The translations under genes and the position numbers were made by a program. This document shows positions 16,462-24,027 of a stretch of 64,000 bases of DNA, piece after piece; the first letter of the stretch is position 1, and every line of letters starts with the position of its first letter. This DNA is from Gaiellasilicea sp037720595 (lineage in GTDB: Bacteria > Actinomycetota > Thermoleophilia > Gaiellales > Gaiellaceae): NCBI GenBank assembly GCA_037720595.1, contig JBBJLW010000014.1:10296-74295 (forward strand). The letters are read 5' to 3'. The notes beneath the pieces are model-generated. The model searched no databases and was not told where the DNA came from. It saw only the letters and a list, made by a program, of their open reading frames with translations.

Positions 16462-18276
16462 GTGAAGCTCGCGTCGATTCGCGGTCCGGCCCTGCTCGCC
16501 GTGCTGTACGCGATCCCGCTCGTCCTGTGGGCGGGATCCGAGCCGCTCGACGCACGCTTCACCGGCTCGTTCGCGACGCTGACGAGCATCGCGGTGCTGT
16601 GCGCCTTCGCGGGGACGTCCGCCTTCGCGCTCAACCTGATCCTCGGCGCCCGGTTGCGCTTCGTCGAGAAGGTGTTCGGAGGGCTCGACTCGATGTACCA
16701 GGCCCACCGCGTCAACGGCCAGCTCGCATTTGCGCTGCTGCTCGGCCACGTAGTGCTGATCTTGGCCGGCCGGGCGACCATCTCCTCAGGTACGGCCCTC
16801 GATCTCCTCGGCCCCGGCGCAGGCTGGACCGTCTTCGCCGGGGTCCTCGCGTTCGGTGCGATGGCTGTGTCGATCCTGCTGACGCTCTTCGTCCGGCTCG
16901 GGCACGAGGTCTTCGTCTACGTCCAGCGCACCTTCGGCTTCATTTTCCTCGGCGCGACCTACCACGTCTTCACGACCTCGGGGGCGAAGGCGGATTCGCG
17001 CGCGCTGAACCTCTACCTGGCCACGCTCGCGACCCTCGGCGTGGCTGCGTTCGTGTACCGCTCGGTGCTCGGAAACCTGCTCGTTCGTCGCCACCGCTAC
17101 CGAGTTCAGGCGGTGAACCGGCTCGACGAGTTCGTGACCGAAATCGTGATGACGCCGCTGCGAAAGCCGCTGAGCTTCAGTCCGGGTCAGTTCGTCTTCG
17201 TCAACTTCCGCTCGCTCGCGCTCAGGGAGCGATTCCGTCCGTTCGAGGTCTCGGCGCAGGGCGTTTTCTCGATCCGAGCCGGAGAGTTGAGCAACCAGTT
17301 CCATCCGTTCTCGATCACCTCGGCCCCGGGCGAGCCGACGCTGAGGATCACCGTCAAGGCCGTCGGCGACTACACCCGCGCGCTGCGCGAGCTCGAGCCC
17401 GGCGCCGACGCCGTCGTCGAGGGCTCCTACGGCTCGTTCTCGCATCGCAACGTCCCGAACCGGAAGCAGGTCTGGATCGCGGGCGGGATCGGCGTCACAC
17501 CTTTCCTGAGCATGGCGCGCAGCCTTGGGGAGCGCGACGAGCCCTCGGTCGACTTCTACTACTGCGTCGAGAACGAGGACGAGGCGCACTTCCTCGGAGA
17601 GCTCGACGCGATCGCGGCCCGCCGACACGACTTTCGCGTCTTCGTCCTGGCGCGGGACGAGGCCGGCTTCCTGACCGCCGGGCGAATCGCGGCCGAGAGC
17701 GGGAACCTCCCGTCGAAGGGAGTGCTGATCTGCGGCCCCCCCGCGATGATCGTGAACCTCAGATCGCAACTGCTCGAGGCCGGGGTCCCGACCGCCCAGA
17801 TCCACGCAGAGGAGTTCGGCTTCGCCAAGCTCGGCCGTTCCGAGTCGACGCCGACACCTGGATCGCGTGATCTCTCCCCGCCTCGAGCACGCCGCGCGCC
17901 CGACGTCGAGGCCGCGATCTTCATGCTCGCAGCACTCGCCTTCGCAGGACTCACGTTTGCGGTCGGGATCATCGTCGGGCAGAACACGGGTGCGCCTGCG
18001 GGCGACGACGCGCCTGCCGCCGGCACGACAGCGGATCAGCGCACGAGCGGCGACGAGATCTTCGCTTCGGCAGGGTGCGGCGACTGCCATACCCTCGCCG
18101 CAGCCCGCTCGACCGGCAACGTCGGCCCGAACCTCGATCTGACGAAGCCCGACGCCGCGCTCGTCCGCGAATTCGTCGCGAACGGACGCGGCGCCATGCC
18201 GTCGTACGAGGGACGCCTGACCGAGCAGCAGATCCGCGCTGTGGCGGACTTCGTCGCCGGTGCCGCAGGGCGATAG
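16462..18276 (+). CDS. Ferric reductase/NAD(P)H oxidoreductase fused to a C-terminal cytochrome c domain
   Basis: This 604-residue membrane protein begins with a ferric-reductase-like bundle of about six membrane helices (residues ~8-200) carrying spaced His pairs, for example HRVNGQLAFALLLGH and the later LGHEVF and YHVF. An FNR-type module follows, with FAD motif HPFSIT near residue 281, NAD(P) motif GGIGVTPFLSM near 340, and CGPPAM. A further membrane helix (about residues 485-510) then leads to a c-type cytochrome with CGDCH at residues 539-543 and a probable Met ligand in GAMPSY. Electrons could pass from NAD(P)H through FAD and membrane hemes to an extracytoplasmic heme c. GTG at 16462 is the start. 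It is probably controlled by the divergent TetR. Confidence 0.88.
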   Translation: MKLASIRGPALLAVLYAIPLVLWAGSEPLDARFTGSFATLTSIAVLCAFAGTSAFALNLILGARLRFVEKVFGGLDSMYQAHRVNGQLAFALLLGHVVLILAGRATISSGTALDLLGPGAGWTVFAGVLAFGAMAVSILLTLFVRLGHEVFVYVQRTFGFIFLGATYHVFTTSGAKADSRALNLYLATLATLGVAAFVYRSVLGNLLVRRHRYRVQAVNRLDEFVTEIVMTPLRKPLSFSPGQFVFVNFRSLALRERFRPFEVSAQGVFSIRAGELSNQFHPFSITSAPGEPTLRITVKAVGDYTRALRELEPGADAVVEGSYGSFSHRNVPNRKQVWIAGGIGVTPFLSMARSLGERDEPSVDFYYCVENEDEAHFLGELDAIAARRHDFRVFVLARDEAGFLTAGRIAAESGNLPSKGVLICGPPAMIVNLRSQLLEAGVPTAQIHAEEFGFAKLGRSESTPTPGSRDLSPPRARRAPDVEAAIFMLAALAFAGLTFAVGIIVGQNTGAPAGDDAPAAGTTADQRTSGDEIFASAGCGDCHTLAAARSTGNVGPNLDLTKPDAALVREFVANGRGAMPSYEGRLTEQQIRAVADFVAGAAGR

Positions 18277-18285
18277 CCGACTGCG

Positions 18286-18597
18286 CTACTTCACCAGATG
18301 GTGGATCTCGTAGAAGTACTGCCGTGCAGGCGGCCGCCCGGGCGGAGGACCGTCGCCGGCCATCTCCTCCATGATCGGCATCAGCCGCCCGTCGATGAAC
18401 CGCTGCGCATCTTCCTGCGTCTCCCAGAGATCGAAGATGCGGAAGACCTTCTGCTCCTCGTCCCAGCCGGCTGTGTGGACGATCATCCCCTTGGGTCGGT
18501 CGGCGTCAGGATTGATGCGCTCGGAGATCGCGTCGTAGTTCGTCGTGCTCCGATCGTCGCCGGTCGCCGGAAACTCCTGCACGTACGCAACGGCCAT
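18286..18597 (-). CDS. Small protein, dimeric alpha-beta barrel-like (hypothetical)
   Basis: This 103-residue protein has an ABM-like pattern: MAVAYVQEFPATG as first strand, GMIVHTAGWDEEQKVFRIFDLWET in the middle and DAQRFIDGRLMPIMEEM as helix. That layout resembles small dimeric ferredoxin-fold proteins such as antibiotic-biosynthesis monooxygenase-like domains. ATG at 18597 is chosen for the GAGGAG site just upstream; an in-frame start at 18645 would add 16 residues lacking the fold. It is convergent with the ferric-reductase fusion, 9 bp apart. No catalytic residue can be named. Confidence 0.7.
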   Translation of the reverse strand: MAVAYVQEFPATGDDRSTTNYDAISERINPDADRPKGMIVHTAGWDEEQKVFRIFDLWETQEDAQRFIDGRLMPIMEEMAGDGPPPGRPPARQYFYEIHHLVK

Positions 18598-18683
18598 GAG
18601 GCTCTCCTCGGTCGGGGCCACGATCCTATCGCGCGTCGGGTTCACGATCCACTCGCCTCTCCAGGCCGCAGGTGTCCCGTAAG

Positions 18684-18847
18684 GCCGGGAGCGAAGCGAC
18701 CGATCAGGGGTCTTGGCGGCGAGCCGGCCGAGCTATGGAGCGAGCCGGGAGCGAAGCGACCCTTCAGGGATCTACGCGCGGGCGCGGGCTTTGCCCGTGC
18801 CCTTGCGCACAAGAAAGCGCGAAGCGACCCTTCAGGGGTCTTCGCGC
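18684..18847 (+). repeat. Three copies of a GAGCGAAGCGACC...TCAGGG-type intergenic repeat
   Basis: Copies lie at 18684-18714, 18742-18773 and 18817-18847 in the same orientation. They share GCGAAGCGACC, a short centre ending TCAGGG and a trailing TCT. The third copy folds well: GCGCGAAG plus ACCC pair with GGGT plus CTTCGCGC around TTCAG, with a two-base bulge. The interval has no convincing gene on either strand. The repeats resemble REP-type hairpin elements. Confidence 0.65.
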
Positions 18848-18880
18848 AACGGGGGATCCGCTCCCGCGGATACCCCGTTG
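18847..18880. terminator. Strong 15-bp hairpin, possible terminator of the peroxiredoxin gene
   Basis: Positions 18847-18861 pair with 18866-18880 (14 of 15 bp, one G/A mismatch) around a 4-nt TCCC loop. It lies 14 bp beyond the peroxiredoxin stop codon on the minus strand and adjoins the repeat cluster. It may be a terminator, part of the repeat family, or both. Confidence 0.6.
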
Positions 18881-18893
18881 CTTGCAAGCAGAG

Positions 18894-19553
18894 CTATCGT
18901 GGCTGAGGCACGATCCGGATGTAGGGGCGCGGCTCCTTCCACCCGTCCGGATACGTCTCCTTGGCCTCCTCGTTCGAGACCGAGCCGGCGATGATCACAT
19001 CGTCTCCCGGTTGCCAGTTCGCCGGAGTCGCCACCTTGTGCTTCGCGGTGAGCTGCAGCGAGTCGACCACGCGCAGCACCTCGTCGAAGTTGCGGCCGGT
19101 CGTCATCGGATAGACCAGGACGAGCTTGACCTTCTTGTCCGGGCCGATCACGAAGACGTTGCGCACGGTCTGGTTGTCGGCGGGCGTCCGCGCGAGCGGG
19201 TCGCCCTCGGTGCTCGCCGGGAGCATCCCGTACTGCTTCGAGACGTTGAAGTCGGCGTCGCCGATGATCGGGTAGTTCGGCGCGTGGCCCTGCGTCTCCT
19301 CGATGTCCTTGGCCCAGTCGGCGTGCCTTCCGACCGGATCGACCGAGAGCCCGATGATCTTCACGTTCCTGCGATCGAACTCGGGCTTGAGGCCCGCCAT
19401 CGTGCCGAGCTCGGTCGTGCAGACCGGGGTGAAATCCTTCGGGTGCGAGAACAGCACCGCCCAGGAGTCGCCGAGCCACTCGTGGAAGCGAATCGTGCCT
19501 TCCGTCGTCTCCGCCTCGAAATCCGGTGCCGTGTCGCCAATCTGCAACGTCAT
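18894..19553 (-). CDS. 1-Cys peroxiredoxin (AhpC/TSA family, Prx6 type)
   Basis: This 219-residue thiol peroxidase has the peroxidatic motif FTPVCTTELG near residue 45 within DFTPVCTTE, preceded by the HPKD turn. The C-terminal extension (PANWQPGDDVIIAGSVSNEEA) is characteristic of the Prx6 subfamily, which reduces hydrogen and organic peroxides and usually lacks a resolving Cys. ATG at 19553 follows a GAGGAGAGAAG ribosome site. It is followed by strong hairpins. With the nearby catalase it suggests peroxide defence. Confidence 0.95.
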   Translation of the reverse strand: MTLQIGDTAPDFEAETTEGTIRFHEWLGDSWAVLFSHPKDFTPVCTTELGTMAGLKPEFDRRNVKIIGLSVDPVGRHADWAKDIEETQGHAPNYPIIGDADFNVSKQYGMLPASTEGDPLARTPADNQTVRNVFVIGPDKKVKLVLVYPMTTGRNFDEVLRVVDSLQLTAKHKVATPANWQPGDDVIIAGSVSNEEAKETYPDGWKEPRPYIRIVPQPR

Positions 19554-19646
19554 CTTCTCTCCTCGTCAGACCAAATCGATGGCTCCACGATATCCACCGC
19601 GTTCAAGAGCACGTCGCCCAGGCTCGGAGACGAGGTGGGATCAGAA

Positions 19647-19802
19647 TCAATGCTCGTGAGCCATCTCCAGGATCTGCTCGCGCGAGTACGACTCCGCCAT
19701 TTCCGGATGATCCGACTTGATGTGGCTTTCGACGTTCTCGACGAGCTTGTCGTCGGTCTCGCCTTCGACGTCCTTGCCACAAGGACAGTGGACGACTTTC
19801 AT
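19647..19802 (-). CDS. DUF1059 small protein (51 residues)
   Basis: The short gene reads MKVVHCPCGKDVEGETDDKL, then HIKSDHPEMAESYSREQILE to the C-terminus. The HCPCG pair of Cys and the following HxxxxH-type spacing (HIKSDH) are the DUF1059 signature and look like a small metal-binding motif. ATG at 19802 is preceded by GGAGG (from GGGGAGGCACC). Its start overlaps the stop of the Rsm22-like gene by 4 nt (ATGA), so it is translated as part of that unit. Function is unknown; family members are common single-domain actinobacterial proteins. Confidence 0.85.
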   Translation of the reverse strand: MKVVHCPCGKDVEGETDDKLVENVESHIKSDHPEMAESYSREQILEMAHEH

Positions 19803-20794
19803 GGTGCCTCCCCGGTCTCGATGTCAGCTGAGTCGAACTCTCGCAGAACGGGATCGAACACGTCGCCCCAGGCCGCCTTCCGGGCTCGGCGGTAGACCTC
19901 TCGGTCGCGCTTCGAGAACGTCGCCCGACCGACGCCGGCCGGCCCGCACAGGTCGATGAGGACGTGGCCGGATCGGACCTGAGGCGCCCGGATGATTCGC
20001 GCCGCGGCGCGTGGGTGCGACTCCCGCGTCAGCGCGACATAGGAGAACTTCTCGTCCTCGAAGCCTCGCGAGACCGCCTTCACCGCGCGGTGCGACTCGC
20101 TCCGCTGCAACCGAACCGCGAAGTGGCACCAGTCCGGGGCCGCGAGCGGGCACTCGGCATCGTGCGGGCACGGCGCCAGCGTGAAGCCGCCCGCCGCGAG
20201 CACCGTCGCGCGAACTGCGAGGACGCGCCCGTAACCGGGGGGCGTCCCCGGCTCGAGCGCGACGAGCGTGTCCGAGGCGCGGGCCCAGAGCGAGACGGCC
20301 ACCCGCTGCACGCGCTCGTCGGGAAGCTCGTTGAGCACATAGCCGGCGAGCACGAGGTCGAACGATCCCATCGCACTGTCGAGGTCGGCGCCGACCCAGT
20401 CGACGTCGGCCGGGCCAAGCTTGCGCCCCCGCGCGATCATCTCGGGCTCGGGCTCGACGAGTACGAACCGCTCGAGCTCCGGCCAGACCGCGCGCGCCGC
20501 CCATGATGCGGTGCCCGGCCCGGCTCCGACGTCGAGGAGCGAGCGCGGCCGCCAGTCGGGCCGCAGCGCCCGGAGTTCCGCCAGCACGGCGACAGCAGCT
20601 GCGTAGGTGGCGGGAGCCCGCTGGGCGACGTAGGCGAGGGCCTCGTCGCGCGTCCGGGCGGGACGCGTCACGCCGCCTTGTCTGTAGGCAGCGGTGAGAC
20701 GGGCGGCGGCGGCCTCGAGCTGCGAACGGTCGGCCGCCCGGACGAGCTCGTCGATCGCGGCCTGGAGCGGCGCCGGCAGCTCGCGCGAGATCAC
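19799..20794 (-). CDS. Rsm22-family methyltransferase
   Basis: This 331-residue protein has a SAM-binding fold (LLDVGAGPGTASWAA, then VLVEPEPEMIARG and LVLAGYVLNELPD) and the Rsm22/METTL17 cysteine set: CPHDAECPL, DWCHF, and a later LCGPAG. In the mitochondrial members these Cys hold a 4Fe-4S cluster and the protein assists small-subunit ribosome assembly. Bacterial members are assumed to act on the ribosome but are little studied. ATG at 20794 is used. It is translationally coupled to the DUF1059 gene downstream. Confidence 0.85.
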   Translation of the reverse strand: MISRELPAPLQAAIDELVRAADRSQLEAAAARLTAAYRQGGVTRPARTRDEALAYVAQRAPATYAAAVAVLAELRALRPDWRPRSLLDVGAGPGTASWAARAVWPELERFVLVEPEPEMIARGRKLGPADVDWVGADLDSAMGSFDLVLAGYVLNELPDERVQRVAVSLWARASDTLVALEPGTPPGYGRVLAVRATVLAAGGFTLAPCPHDAECPLAAPDWCHFAVRLQRSESHRAVKAVSRGFEDEKFSYVALTRESHPRAAARIIRAPQVRSGHVLIDLCGPAGVGRATFSKRDREVYRRARKAAWGDVFDPVLREFDSADIETGEAP

Positions 20795-20820
20795 GCCTGC
20801 ACCGTACTACCCTCTCGGCG

Positions 20821-21231
20821 ATGTCTCGGGACGCGATCGCCGCAGGAGCGTGGGCCGCTGTGGTGAGCGGCGCCCCCTCGACCGTGCACGCTCTCGCCGC
20901 CGGTAGCGATCCGCTCGCGGCGACGAAGGCGGCCGGTGCGATCCTGCTTCCGAGCTCCACGCGCGCGCTGCCGCTCGTGCTCGCGGCCGTGCCCGTCCAC
21001 CTCGCGCTCTCGCTCGGCTGGGCGGTCGTTCTCGAGCGACTTGGAGTGCGTCGCGTCGGCCGCGGTGCGGCAGCAGGACTCGCTATCGCCGCGCTCGACC
21101 TCGGAGTCTTCGGCCGGCGCTTCCCGCGCGTCCGCGCACTCCCGCTGGGCCCGCAGATCCTCGATCATCTGGCCTTCGGCGCCGTCGTCGGGTTGGTACT
21201 CGGCCGACGGCGCCGCGGGAGAGATTCCTAG
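20821..21231 (+). CDS. Small integral membrane protein (hypothetical)
   Basis: This 136-residue protein has about three to four hydrophobic segments (AAGAWAAVVSGAPS, PLVLAAVPVHLALSLGWAVV, GLAIAALDLGVFG, LAFGAVVGLVLG) and ends in a basic tail RRRRGRDS, suggesting a cytoplasmic C-terminus. No motif gives a function. The stop overlaps the catalase stop on the opposite strand by 4 nt. Confidence 0.75.
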   Translation: MSRDAIAAGAWAAVVSGAPSTVHALAAGSDPLAATKAAGAILLPSSTRALPLVLAAVPVHLALSLGWAVVLERLGVRRVGRGAAAGLAIAALDLGVFGRRFPRVRALPLGPQILDHLAFGAVVGLVLGRRRRGRDS

Positions 21232-22721
21232 ACGGCAGCCCCCTCGGGAGCGGGCACGCCGATCCCCTCGGCCACGCGGCGCCCGAGCTCGCCGTCGCAC
21301 CGCGAGAACTGCTCGACCATCCGCTCCTGGATCTGCCGCTCACATTGACCGAGGAGGTCGGTGAGGTTGAGGACGAGATCCTCGCGCTCCCAATCCGGCA
21401 TCGTCCGATAGCGGTCGCCGGCCTGGGCATAGTCGTTCGTGCGCGAGATCGTGCTGCGAGTGAGGCGGCCACTGACGTCGGGCTCGTAGGGCTCCCCCGC
21501 GTCCGGAGCCTCGACGAGCCCGCCCGTCGAGCTCGGCTCGTAGTTGACGTGCGGGTTCGTACCGGCGTCGTCGACGTAGTACGCCATCTGTCCGTCCCGC
21601 TGATTCGTGGCCGGGCGTACGACGGGCGCGTTGACCGGGAGCTGCAGGTAGTTCGGGCCGACGCGATACCGCTGGGTGTCGGAGTACGAGAAGGTGCGCC
21701 CGACGAGCATCTTGTCGTCCGAGAAGTCGAGCCCATCGACGAGGACGCCCGTCCCGAACGCGACCTGCTCGTTCTCGGCGAAGAAGTTCGAGACGTTCGC
21801 GTTCAGCGTCATCATCCCGACGGGCCTGAGCGGAAACTCGTCCTCGGGCCAGGTCTTCGTGTCGTCGAGCGGATCGAAGTCAAGCTCAGGGTGCTCGTCG
21901 TCGCTCATGATCTGGACGTTCAGCTCCCACTGCGGATGGTCGCCGCGCTCGATCGCCTCGAAGATGTCCTTCGAGTGGCTGCCGAGCTCGGTCGCCTGGA
22001 TCTCGTTCGCCTGCTCCTGGGTGAGCGACTCGATTCCCTGACGGGTCTTCCAGTGGTACTTGACGAGCACGGCCTCGCCGGCAGCGTTCACCATTCGATA
22101 CGTGTTGACGCCGAAACCGTCCATGTGCCGGTAGCTCTTCGGGATCCCGCGCGGGCTGAAGAGCCAGGTCAGCATGTGCATCGACTCGGGCGTCAGGCTC
22201 ATGAAGTCGAAGATCCGGTTCGGCTCCTGGCGGAAGGTGACGGGGTCGGGCTTCAACGAGTGGATCACGTCAGGGAACTTGATCGCATCGCGGATGAAGA
22301 AGACGGGCAGATTGTTGCCGACGAGATCCCAGTTGCCGTCCTCGGTCTTCAGCTTGACCGCGAAGCCGCGCGGGTCGCGTGCCACCTCCGAGGAGTCGCG
22401 GCCGCCGATCACGGTCGAGAACCGGATCACGACCGGCGTTTCCTTGCCCTTCTCCTGAAAGAGCTTCGCGCGCGTGTAACGAGAGGCCGGCTCGTCGCCG
22501 ATCGTCCCATACGCCTCGAAGATGCCGTGAGCGACGAATCCGCGCGCATGCACGATGCGCTCGGGGATCCGCTCGCGGTCGAAGTGGCTGATCTTCTCGA
22601 GGAAGTGGTAGTTCTCGAGGGTCGCCGGGCCGCGCTCGCCGACCGTGCGCTGGTTCTGGTTGTCGTGAACCGGGTGCCCCTGCCGCGTGGTCAGGTGGCC
22701 GTTGCGCTCGTGCTCTGTCAT
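21228..22721 (-). CDS. Monofunctional heme catalase
   Basis: This 497-residue catalase decomposes hydrogen peroxide. The distal active-site region reads RIVHARGFVAHGIFEAYG with the catalytic His. The expected Asn lies in NLPVFFIRDAIKF. The proximal heme Tyr lies in FSYSDTQRYRVGPNYLQLP. Length fits the small-subunit clade. ATG at 22721 follows GGGAG. The upstream 100 bp to the divergent zinc-ribbon gene must hold its promoter. Confidence 0.96.
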   Translation of the reverse strand: MTEHERNGHLTTRQGHPVHDNQNQRTVGERGPATLENYHFLEKISHFDRERIPERIVHARGFVAHGIFEAYGTIGDEPASRYTRAKLFQEKGKETPVVIRFSTVIGGRDSSEVARDPRGFAVKLKTEDGNWDLVGNNLPVFFIRDAIKFPDVIHSLKPDPVTFRQEPNRIFDFMSLTPESMHMLTWLFSPRGIPKSYRHMDGFGVNTYRMVNAAGEAVLVKYHWKTRQGIESLTQEQANEIQATELGSHSKDIFEAIERGDHPQWELNVQIMSDDEHPELDFDPLDDTKTWPEDEFPLRPVGMMTLNANVSNFFAENEQVAFGTGVLVDGLDFSDDKMLVGRTFSYSDTQRYRVGPNYLQLPVNAPVVRPATNQRDGQMAYYVDDAGTNPHVNYEPSSTGGLVEAPDAGEPYEPDVSGRLTRSTISRTNDYAQAGDRYRTMPDWEREDLVLNLTDLLGQCERQIQERMVEQFSRCDGELGRRVAEGIGVPAPEGAAV

Positions 22722-22827
22722 GGGAACTCCCTTGCGCTCGTCGTCTCGAATCTCGCGACCATTCTACGTTCTGCCCGCCGGCCGCCCGAACGCGCGCGGC
22801 TCGACACCGTTTCGCTACGGTGAACCG

Positions 22828-22998
22828 ATGGCGGCTGACGTCCAGGCAGGCAACGAGCGCGAGGTGTCGTGCCCGCACTGCAAGAAGACGTTCACCGCGA
22901 CCCTGCTCTCCGGGCGGAGGGCGCGCGGCTTCAAATGCCCCCACTGCCGGCTGTTCGTGCCGCTCGAGCGCACCGCAGACCCACCGCGCTCGCGCTGA
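22828..22998 (+). CDS. Small zinc-ribbon protein (56 residues)
   Basis: The protein carries two CPHC knuckles, VSCPHCKKTFTA and FKCPHCRLFVP, spaced 19 residues apart, which would form one zinc ribbon. The rest is short and basic. Such proteins bind nucleic acid or act as assembly factors, but nothing here decides. ATG at 22828 has a weak upstream site. It is divergent from catalase. Confidence 0.65.
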   Translation: MAADVQAGNEREVSCPHCKKTFTATLLSGRRARGFKCPHCRLFVPLERTADPPRSR

Positions 22999-23137
22999 TC
23001 CGCCTCTACCGGCTCGTTGCACACGGGCGCCCCGACGACGGCGAGCGTGCGGCGGAGCCTCAGAGCGTGGCGCTTGCGACATACGATGGGCTCGGCATGA
23101 CCTCTTACGGGGCGAAGACCGAAGGGAACGGATCCGG

Positions 23138-23575
23138 ATGAGAACGGCTGTCTGTCTCGCCGCGCTGATCGCGCTCGCGGTTGCGGGCTCGGCGGGTGCC
23201 CGGACGGACGCGAACGGGATCCCTTCCTACGTGGACGGCTACGCGAAGTGGCCGAAGCTGAACGCCAAGCCGATCCGGGGCGGTTCGCCGGCCCACCAGG
23301 GAACGAAGCAGGTCTACGCGAGCAAGCGGACGGGCACGAACTATCCGCTCGGCACGATCGTCGTCAAGACGGCGACTCCGCCCGGCAAACAGTGGCTCTC
23401 GCTGGTCGCGACGATGCGAAAGATCCGGGGAACCACGAACGGCGGCTGGCGCTGGGAGGAGTTCACCCGCTCCTCACCGACCGCACGCTTCACGAAGATC
23501 GCCTTCCCCGAGTCGGGCTGCGCCGCCTGCCACATGCAGGCGAAGGCGAACGATTACGTGTTCACGCGCCGCTGA
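23138..23575 (+). CDS. Secreted cytochrome P460-family protein
   Basis: This 145-residue protein has a signal peptide (MRTAVCLAALIALAVAGSAGA, cleavage after AGA) and a C-terminal c-heme motif CAACH at residues 128-132. It shows the P460/cytochrome c'-beta core: DGYAKWPKLN, then GSPAHQGTKQVYAS and GKQWLSLVATMRK. Family members bind an unusual cross-linked or five-coordinate heme and act on hydroxylamine or NO; most actinobacterial members are uncharacterised. ATG at 23138 follows GGATCCGG, a weak site. A partial copy of its C-terminus lies directly downstream. Confidence 0.85.
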   Translation: MRTAVCLAALIALAVAGSAGARTDANGIPSYVDGYAKWPKLNAKPIRGGSPAHQGTKQVYASKRTGTNYPLGTIVVKTATPPGKQWLSLVATMRKIRGTTNGGWRWEEFTRSSPTARFTKIAFPESGCAACHMQAKANDYVFTRR

Positions 23576-23591
23576 CCGGGCGCTTCACCGG

Positions 23592-23729
23592 CTCGTCTCA
23601 GACAGCCGCCAGATAGACGGCGCCCATCGCTCCCTGGCCGATGAGGGACTCCACGCGAAAGCCTGCAAGGACTGCGCCGCCTGCCACATGCAGGCGAAGT
23701 CGAACGACGACGTCTTCACGCGCCGCTAG
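23592..23729 (+). pseudogene. C-terminal fragment of a second cytochrome P460 gene
   Basis: In one open frame ending at TAG 23727-23729 the sequence reads DEGLHAKACKDCAACHMQAK followed by SNDDVFTRR. This duplicates the end of the intact P460 gene (CAACHMQAKANDYVFTRR) with several substitutions. The reading has no start codon or signal peptide and only about 45 codons, so it is a remnant of a tandem paralogue whose 5' part has been deleted. Confidence 0.7.
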
Positions 23730-23732
23730 GAG

Positions 23733-23972
23733 CTAGGAGCGGACGAGCAACGCCTCGACCACGCGATCGAGGTCGGCCTTGGCGTGGCGGTTGACGGCGA
23801 CGACTTCAGCCACCGAGCCCGCCTCGAAGAGGCAGAGGCAGGCATCCTCGCCCGGAAGCACAATCGAGGCGAGCCAGGTGACGGCGCTGCCCCTTGTCGC
23901 GCGGCGCAGCCGTTCGGCGAGGCCGGCGGTCTGCTGCTCCGCCACGTAGCGCTCGACCAGGAACACCGGCAT
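23733..23972 (-). CDS. DUF4242 (SCO4226-like) small protein
   Basis: This 79-residue protein matches the DUF4242 pattern: MPVFLVERYVA at the start, WLASIVLPGEDACLCLFEA in the middle with the conserved E-D-x-C-x-C-L-F-E strand, and VNRHAKADLDRVVEAL at the end. A Streptomyces member (SCO4226) is a nickel-binding ferredoxin-fold protein. ATG at 23972 follows no strong site. A 25-bp motif 29-55 bp upstream of the start also occurs upstream of the secreted-protein gene on the far side of the LuxR regulator, suggesting joint control. Confidence 0.78.
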   Translation of the reverse strand: MPVFLVERYVAEQQTAGLAERLRRATRGSAVTWLASIVLPGEDACLCLFEAGSVAEVVAVNRHAKADLDRVVEALLVRS

Positions 23973-24000
23973 GCCGCGACGTTACGAGCACGGCCGAGCG

Positions 24001-24027
24001 ATCGCGTTGGGGGAATCCCGACTGTTC
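24001..24027 (-). promoter_or_regulatory. Shared LuxR-flanking motif, left copy
   Basis: Read on the minus strand, 24027-24003 is GAACAGTCGGGATTCCCCC followed by AACGCG. It matches the right copy at 26768-26792 in 22 of 25 positions. It faces the DUF4242 gene, about 30-55 bp upstream of its ATG, and begins at the LuxR stop codon. The core has the inverted-repeat look GTCGGG-N5-CCCRAC. A regulator binding site is inferred. Confidence 0.55.

Noticed and set aside
18642..18887. Minus-strand 81-codon frame across the intergenic repeats
   Set aside because: Its repeated peptide pieces (KGRFAPG, IGRFAPG) come from the DNA repeat units and it has no ribosome site or fold.
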